Part shown: piece after piece, positions 59,326 to 64,000 of the stretch | Layout: each line of letters opens with the position of its first letter | Numbering within the stretch: position 1 is the first letter of the stretch | Assembly: GCF_037392515.1 (NCBI RefSeq) | Contig: NC_090290.1 | Span: forward strand, 39,207,753 to 39,271,752 | DNA length: 64,000 nucleotides | From: Haliotis asinina | Lineage: Eukaryota > Mollusca > Gastropoda > Lepetellida > Haliotidae | Direction: 5' to 3' | Notes under the pieces: model-generated | Told to the model about the DNA's origin: nothing | The model's input: only the letters and a program-made list of their open reading frames with translations | Database searches by the model: none | Position numbers and translations under genes: made by a program

Positions 59326-62300
59326 CTGAAGGGTATGTTGCCCATGCTGCCAAATAATCACAATCATAATAATCAGGAAAAATAGAGAACTGAAACAACA
59401 GTCACAAGTTTCTAGCAAGCATACATATCATCAAAGTTTTTAGCAAGCAAGGGAAACAAGTCTGTTCAGTGCCCAGTAATACAAGGAACTCCAGTATACA
59501 GCATTTCTACAAAAATGTCCTTAGATTTATCAGTCGACACAATATTTCAACAATGAACATAACACACAGGGGTATCAATATAACAGCTGACATAAAGGGA
59601 TATACAGTAACGCTTTAGTGCTTCAAGTCCCTTAGTTCTATAGGATATTATTACCTACATAAATGCAGGATAATGTAGAGTAAAAGCAAAAAGATTTCTT
59701 TTGCGATGAAGTACTTTTACTTCATGAAAGTGGTATTCCATCTTCTTCACTGGACAATGCTGGAGAAACAATATAAGCTAGTTTGCTGGAACAGTTTCTG
59801 TAACAATCCCTCATAGCTTGCAATCACTGTTACCATAATCAAGTGATTGATATTGTGAGCATCAATCTTTGAGAATCTGGACATGACGACATGCATCCCC
59901 CAAGTCAGAGAGGGTATTGCCTCTTTTAAGAGCTGCTGAAAACCAGTTCTACAGAGATGCCAGTCCCAAAGTGTTGCAAATAGTAGTTTCAAGGATCCAA
60001 ATTATTAGTTTAACCATTGAATTAGTTGTCCACAAAATACTTATCCCAAAGGTATTGAAATCAGCTTCAGCTTTCTGATAGACAATTTCACTAAAATAAC
60101 TTTTGTTACTTGCAATGATTCCAGTTCAAATAAGTCATTAAATTTGATGAATGGAAGGTAAGTGAGGTCAGAAAATGTATTTAATACACAAAAATATATG
60201 TTTGTGTCTAATATCCAAATTCTAAAGAATTTTCTTCAAATTTTGTAGGCTTTCTAATGCACTCACATGATTGGTGTAGTCTGATGCTAAATTTGTAGCA
60301 AGCATCTCTGATTCTAACCATTGCAAATGGGATGATAGAGCATCGTATGTATTGCAATATGTTGTTAGTCAGTGTATTGTCTCGGGGGCCTCAGGATGCA
60401 ATGCTGCATCAGCACTCAGTTACACTATTCAGCCATATTGTGGCAACATTGCCAGCTGTAGCATATAAACAAACTCACACATTAAACTGTTTCACTATAA
60501 CTGTATGAGACAAGGCCTAAACAAAAATGTTGTGGTTCCATTTACCCGACCAACGTTTGAATTCTGGTGCCGACCCTACTTTTGGTATGGTATGAATACA
60601 ATAAGCTTTCAAACATCAGTGGGTTTTTTTTGGAACAGACGGACGTGTTTCAGTGATTCATTCTGTAAAAACAGAAACATATTTATGCATCTCAGCATTT
60701 TTTTATTTGGCACAAGGGACATAATCCTACCTGTGTTTAAGGACAGCATCTGCCACAGACATGCCTGTGGGTTGTCCTTATCATGGACATGTATCCCAGA
60801 CAGGTTGATGTGGCGGAGCTTGCAACATGTGACCAGGAGCATCTGCAGACCACAGACATCTGCCTCCATTTGATTGTCTCTCTGTACACAATGAAGAGAG
60901 TAAAGACACGGTAAATATGCATCAGATGTTAATACAGCGAACAGCAAAAGAAATGCAACTCTGGCTTTTTGTTATGTTTTTAATTAAACAGAAGACATAA
61001 ACTTGAACACTTTCACGAGATTTCATTTTTTTGAAACTTGAATTTCTTTTGTTGTTCAGTACGTATACTGTGGTTAAATGTAAAAATTAATATGCTGTAA
61101 TGAAAACATTTCTCAAGATTTAGGGGTTAAATGACTTTTGGTAGATAAAAGAGACCGTAATTTTAAAAAAAATGAACGCTAGGACTTGTATCAAGTATTA
61201 ACCACAAACCAGTTCAAATACAAGACTAAAAATATTGCCATATTGAGGATTTCATCTGTTGAGAAGGTAGCATGTACATGAGATGGATTGTTTATGCACA
61301 TCTATATCAGTTTGTTGATACTTAGCTGAAAATGACACATTTGATAGTACTATTACCATTTTCAGTATTCTGTAGTATATTAGTATTCAGAGGCCCAGAC
61401 AAGCTGTGTATCTGGGTAAAATATGCATAGAAAACTTCTGTAATGTATTGAAACACAACTGATACCTACATATTACGCACTTAAAATGTTAGATAGGCAA
61501 AATGTTAAAACGTAAGCATATTCAATATATTTATAAAAATTGCATGCATAATGAAAAAGAAATTGATTGCAATCAAGTTGTACTGTTAGTATAGGACTAG
61601 TGTTGTTCTGTCAACACAGGTTCAGTGATTTTCTATGAAATCATATCCATTATATTTAAGTTGGTTTTTATTAGGCATGACATAAGGCAATACATACCTG
61701 CTTAGTAAACTTACTCAACAACATATACCTAAGTGATCAAAATCACTGAAATACCCACACATTTGAAAACAGTGGGTAACGGAAAATGAAATACCCACTC
61801 AACATTCATGATACCCACTCCAAAAGAATACAGTGAGTACAGTACCCATAAGAGCTAAAGCTTATCTGGAGCTCTGAGTATTTCATATATACTGAGGAAA
61901 ACAAACAAGGGAACACCACCTCATCACAGTCTTCCTTTATTTATTCTAAGATTTTTACCCCTAGTGCTATTCCAAGCTTGTGAAGAATTCTGGAAAAGAA
62001 TCAAGGAACAATTGTACTTTCTCGTGTTCGTATATTTGTTTCCCTCAGTATATTTGGTATGTTTTTAGTATTTACTACTAATTAAAGTTTTCCTTGTTTT
62101 CAGTTAAATGATCTGGTACCATTCTCCTAATCAAATGTAACACTGGTGCCTTTACCCTTGTTAACAGCAAGACATTTACAGGACGCAGTGGAATGCGTGG
62201 GGTCAGTCTTCAAGCATGAGAACTTTAGATCACAAGTATTCCATAATGTTCCGAACTTTCACTGCACCATGCATGATAACAGTGTTATTTTAAGGGGATA

Positions 62301-63337
62301 ACATGGACTGTAAATTCTCTATTTTCGGGTTGGCAAAAAGACAAAAAAGTACAAGTCAGGACAGATGTATACATAGGTAAAGAGTGACACATAACAGTAC
62401 CCCATAAACAAAAGGATTAAGAAAAATGTGTCCAACCTTTACTTGAAGTATATTATGGCAGTTCTGTAGGTTGATGCTGACTAGATGTGGGCAACTCTCT
62501 GCGATCACCTTCAGACTGGGGCTCTGGATTTTACTGTTGTCTGCCAGATTTAAATACTGTAAATTCTTGGCACGGTCAAGCTGAAAGACGGTGTTGGGCA
62601 GGTCAAACACAGCCCTTGAAAGGTCAAGGTATTTTAAAGTGTCTATCTTCTGGAGACACTTGACAAAGTGTGATTTATCTTGCAGCTGCTGCAGGTTGGA
62701 CGTTGGCTGAAGAAGGGTTTCAAATGACAAACTCAGCTTACACACTTCAAATAAAGTTCCAAAGAAGAACATTCTTGCGGCAGGATCGATGGCATCGTTA
62801 AGACACAAAACTCGTAGATTCTTCAAATTTTCCTTATTGTGAATCTGAGGCTGGAGCAGGTATCTGGGCATCCCACGGGAACTGCTTGGAGATCCCAGCA
62901 CATGGAGCTCCTCCAGATCCCGACAGTATTCGAAGAAAGACGGTTGTGACAAGAAATGCATTGAGATGTTGTGAGAAAACTCTAACTGGTGTCTGAAGTG
63001 CAAACAGATAACTCGCAATCCAGCAACAGTCAGCTGGGCATCCGGACTTGTCCCGAGTTCTGTATGAAAGTCCCGAATGTCCTGTAGTGTGAATGCCAGT
63101 GTCTTCAGTTTCTTGACACCTTCCATGATGCGACACAGTCTCTTCACCGTCATGTTGCATTGTATCAGCTGAAGGTTGCGGACATTCTTACAACAACCTA
63201 CTCCTGACTCCAGAACACGCCCTGTGATCCAGTAGCAGTAGTTGAGGTTGAGAGTCTCTATATGCAGGGATGCAGTTCGCAGGTAGTTGACAAGGAGGTC
63301 ATCAGTCAATCGGTAACAGCTTTGAAAGGATGTTTGT
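47264..63337 (-). CDS. FBXL18: F-box and leucine-rich repeat protein 18, exons 2 to last (F-box exon outside window)
   Basis: Nine exons join in phase: 62443-63337, 60731-60881, 58553-58701, 55178-55356, 52863-52951, 51530-51683, 50292-50430, 49122-49204, 47264-47420, giving 664 residues. All introns are GT-AG. Compared from memory with human FBXL18: LNLNYCYWITGRVLE with the GCYWLPGSTVE region; CCKLRHINLSGIH with CCNLRHLNLSAAH; FAKKRRIGLQS with FGKKVRVGVQS; LYIAHLGMSG with LSLANLGMMG; RLEQPY identical; LFTCATLTSCKHLQ with LFTGESLATCKSLQ; and a final PPRWPW against PPNLWW. The leucine-rich repeats choose substrates for an SCF-type E3 ubiquitin ligase; the F-box that binds SKP1 must be encoded beyond 64000. 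No damage seen. Introns carry SINEs, MITEs and a hAT-like fragment. Confidence 0.93.
47785..48047 (-). mobile_element. SINE family B copy (FBXL18 last intron)
   Basis: GTGAGTGAGTGAGTTGAGTT, AGCAATATTCCAGCTATACG, GATCCCGTCAGTCGACTC and CTACCCCGGACCTTAACAGG in plus-strand order. Confidence 0.88.
48180..48384 (-). mobile_element. SINE family B copy, tail decayed
   Basis: Begins in the decayed core (TTTAGCAATAGTCC). From GAGTCTGGCCCAGACGATCC it is well kept through GACCTTCACGGGTCC. Together with the copy at 47.8 kb it fills much of the last FBXL18 intron. 48385-49121 holds no named element except a T-rich stretch. Confidence 0.8.
50880..51410 (-). mobile_element. SINE family A pieces, heavily decayed
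   Basis: GGGGATACCAGAAATGGACT near 50970, and the head CAGCATGACAAGCGAACACT with TTTAACCACTAGGCTACCCC at 51365-51405. About 350 unrelated bases separate them, so they are two fragments or one split copy. They lie in the FBXL18 intron between exons 51530-51683 and 50292-50430. Confidence 0.5.
51745..52146 (+). mobile_element. hAT-like transposase fragment, antisense in an FBXL18 intron
   Basis: One open frame of 133 codons with MKFVHWLLCENIQLTKFNHF, FLPEFETKDIEIFKGGRINY and a final DKLQVKMEKSPFVTI. This style is known from hAT-derived (ZNF862-like) proteins, where SPFVTI is normally followed by an acidic DESTDI motif. Here the frame stops just before that point and a SINE B follows at 52199. 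Assignment is from memory of the family and moderate. Confidence 0.45.
52199..52457 (-). mobile_element. SINE family B copy
   Basis: TTGTGAGTAAGTTTAGTTTT, AGCAATATTCCAGCTATATG and GGGACCTTCGCGGGTCC. It cuts in directly after the hAT-like frame. Confidence 0.85.
53747..53981 (-). mobile_element. SINE family B copy
   Basis: AGTGAGTGACTGAGTTTTAC, AGCAATATTCCAGCTATAGG, CACCCGGTCCCGTTAAC and CTACCCTGGACCTTCATAG, in the FBXL18 intron between exons at 55.2 and 52.9 kb. Confidence 0.85.
54676..55117. mobile_element. MITE with CGTTGTTCAAAACAAC inverted ends
   Basis: Left CGTTGTTCAAAACAACCTTA and right complement CGTTGTTCAAAACAACTTTA. Many CAACCTTAG/CCTTAGCTAAGG motifs inside make it self-complementary. 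It lies 60 bases from an FBXL18 exon (55178). Confidence 0.8.
55825..55968 (-). mobile_element. SINE family A copy
   Basis: AGTGAGTTTAGGTTAACGTC, ACACCAGAAATGGGCCTCCC, AATCAAACCCAGGCCCTTGG and GACAAGCGAATGCTTCAGC in plus-strand order; an FBXL18 intron. Confidence 0.75.
56577..56972. mobile_element. MITE, copy 2 of a pair
   Basis: Left ATCTTCCTACCTAACCTCTG TTCTAATAC, and right complement ATCTTCCTACGAACATCCG TTCTAATAC, form a 30-base inverted repeat. The inner body matches 45792-46291. Confidence 0.8.
57042..57185 (-). mobile_element. SINE family B, decayed
   Basis: AATATTCCAGCTACATGATG, AATAATCAAGTCTGGACCAG and GACGTGTCAACCAAATTAG. 57186-58552 has no other element that I can name. Confidence 0.65.
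58964..59222 (-). mobile_element. SINE family A copy with a 120-bp (GAGT)n tail
   Basis: A long perfect GAGT run (58964-59083) leads into TTTTCTTTTAGCAATATTC, GGGGGACACCAGAAATGG, GGGGAATAGAACCCAGGC and TTAACCACTAGGTTACCCC. The run is the element's expanded 3' ACTC tail. Confidence 0.88.
59247..59326. repeat. (AGAT)n microsatellite
   Basis: About 20 perfect AGAT units just past the head of a family-A SINE. Open frames reading YLSI across it are artefacts. Confidence 0.92.
59820..59955 (-). mobile_element. SINE family B, decayed
   Basis: TTGTGAGCATCAATCTTTGA, CATGACGACATGCATCCCCC and CTGCTGAAAACCAGTTCTAC correspond to the middle and 5' part of the family. The remaining intron DNA to 60730 shows nothing else clear. 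Confidence 0.5.
60935..61062. mobile_element. MITE with GAACAGCAAAAGAAATGCAA ends
   Basis: The left end and the complement of the right end (CTGAACAACAAAAGAAATTC) are inverted repeats; about 130 bases. A single-ended relative (GAACAGCAAAAGAAACGCAA) is at 38.64 kb. It lies about 55 bases from the FBXL18 exon at 60881. 61063-62442 is otherwise featureless intron. Confidence 0.65.
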
Positions 63338-63483
63338 CTGAATCAAACACATAAAACATGTAAACATGATGAAAACATATACTAGTTTTGTTTATCCAGT
63401 CTGTAACTCCACTGTCAACAATATTTCAGCTAACGGATGATCTTAGTACATAATCCTTCACCAAAGTAACTCAACACTGGTCC

Positions 63484-63541
63484 AGGGCCCCGTTTCACAA
63501 AACTCTCGTGAGCCTAAGATCTCGTAAGTTTTCTCGTAGCC
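63484..63541. mobile_element. Half copy of the GGGCCCCGTTTCAC MITE
   Basis: CAGGGCCCCGTTTCACAAAA to TTTTCTCGTAGCC matches one arm of the element at 37158-37298 almost exactly; the other arm is missing. Confidence 0.8.
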
Positions 63542-63602
63542 ATTGTGCACTAGTTTATTACAATATACACCGCAATGAATATTAATTTTTTTGTGTACCA
63601 AT

Positions 63603-63735
63603 GCACATAGCAATATTTCCCACATATGATGGCAGTCTGTAAATAATTGGGTCTGGGTGACACAATCCAGACACTGACATAATGAACACCAATCATCAGT
63701 TGGGTCAGCTTGACCTACAATCCCAACTCTCATTT
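63603..63735 (-). mobile_element. SINE family B, decayed
   Basis: GCAATATTTCCCACATATGA, GGCAGTCTGTAAATAATTGG and AGCTTGACCTACAATCCC. It lies in the first FBXL18 intron seen here; 63736-64000 has no exon that I can support. Confidence 0.65.
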
Positions 63736-64000
63736 GCCACAAGGTCTTACTCTTACACAATCTAAAATGGTAAGAATCAATGTGAAAAGTTTGTTTTGAA
63801 CAGAAAATTCCATGACAACCTTACACAGAAAACACCACACTTCTCCCTAAACACTTTCACAAATCCCATATCAATTTAATGAGAGCAACTCTGAGTAATG
63901 TGATGTACTTATTGTGTCTTTGATTCCTCGCTAGTATTTTCCCTCATGCAGTGCCACTTTGAACAGTATTCCAGTTATAGCATGGTATGCAAACTTAACA

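Noticed and set aside
59113-59418. Open frames with YLSIYLSI runs (also at 2.45 kb)
   Set aside because: They are AGAT/TATC microsatellites plus SINE sequence, not genes.
63458-63760. 100-codon minus-strand frame taken as the missing F-box exon of FBXL18
   Set aside because: It translates the MITE arm and a decayed SINE B; no F-box pattern (LPxEIL, W/L motifs) is present.

Overview
This window is animal nuclear DNA, most likely from a marine gastropod of the abalone type (Haliotis or a close vetigastropod). The evidence is split genes with GT-AG introns, and many copies of two short SINE families ending in ACTC repeats and carrying an AGCAATATTCCAGC core; I know these from abalone-like genomes but could not check this. 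There are also mollusc-style fibrinogen-related genes. No operons, CRISPR arrays, rRNA genes or true tRNA genes were seen, and no LTR or virus-like element was recognised.

Layout. (1) 1-2.4 kb, plus strand: the last three exons of a transcobalamin/intrinsic-factor-like cobalamin-binding protein. (2) About 3-43 kb, minus strand: a tandem array of secreted lectin-like genes built as signal peptide + PAN/apple exon, short EGF-like exon and fibrinogen-related (FReD) exon. Two members look whole (6786-11116, 344 aa; 29932-32998, 348 aa). The others are relics: PAN remnants at 3.1 and 25.4 kb, FReD remnants at 11.5, 16.8 and 34.8 kb, and a unit at 38.1-39.4 kb with a whole first exon but almost no FReD exon. 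Introns and flanks are recognisably duplicated too, so the array grew by segmental duplication and decayed by deletion and transposon insertion. (3) 43-47 kb: gene-poor, with SINEs and a MITE. (4) 47.3-63.3 kb, minus strand: nine exons of FBXL18, an F-box/LRR protein of SCF ubiquitin ligases, from just after the missing F-box exon to the stop codon. All exon phases agree.

Mobile DNA in the array includes a broken 5.5-kb LINE of the I/Nimb kind (gag-like ORF1, APE endonuclease, RT, RNase H) at 17.3-22.8 kb, a second degenerate LINE at 8.4-10.7 kb inside an intron, two duplicated 3' fragments of a CR1/L2-like LINE, and a mariner (DD34D) transposon at 41.2-42.5 kb with both inverted repeats. There is also a pair of TTAA-flanked elements in opposite orientation, several MITEs, and Tc1-like and hAT-like fragments. 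Minisatellites sit at repeated places in the array: 22-48-bp units just 3' of FReD exons and 30-bp units upstream of PAN exons. A separate 1.7-kb array of 17-bp units lies at 13.7-15.4 kb.

The most informative observations are the lectin gene array itself, the 3' tail shared by the I-type LINE and both SINE families, and the use of one array unit as an 'empty site' to order transposon insertions relative to duplications. Function is inferred from family membership; no searches were run.
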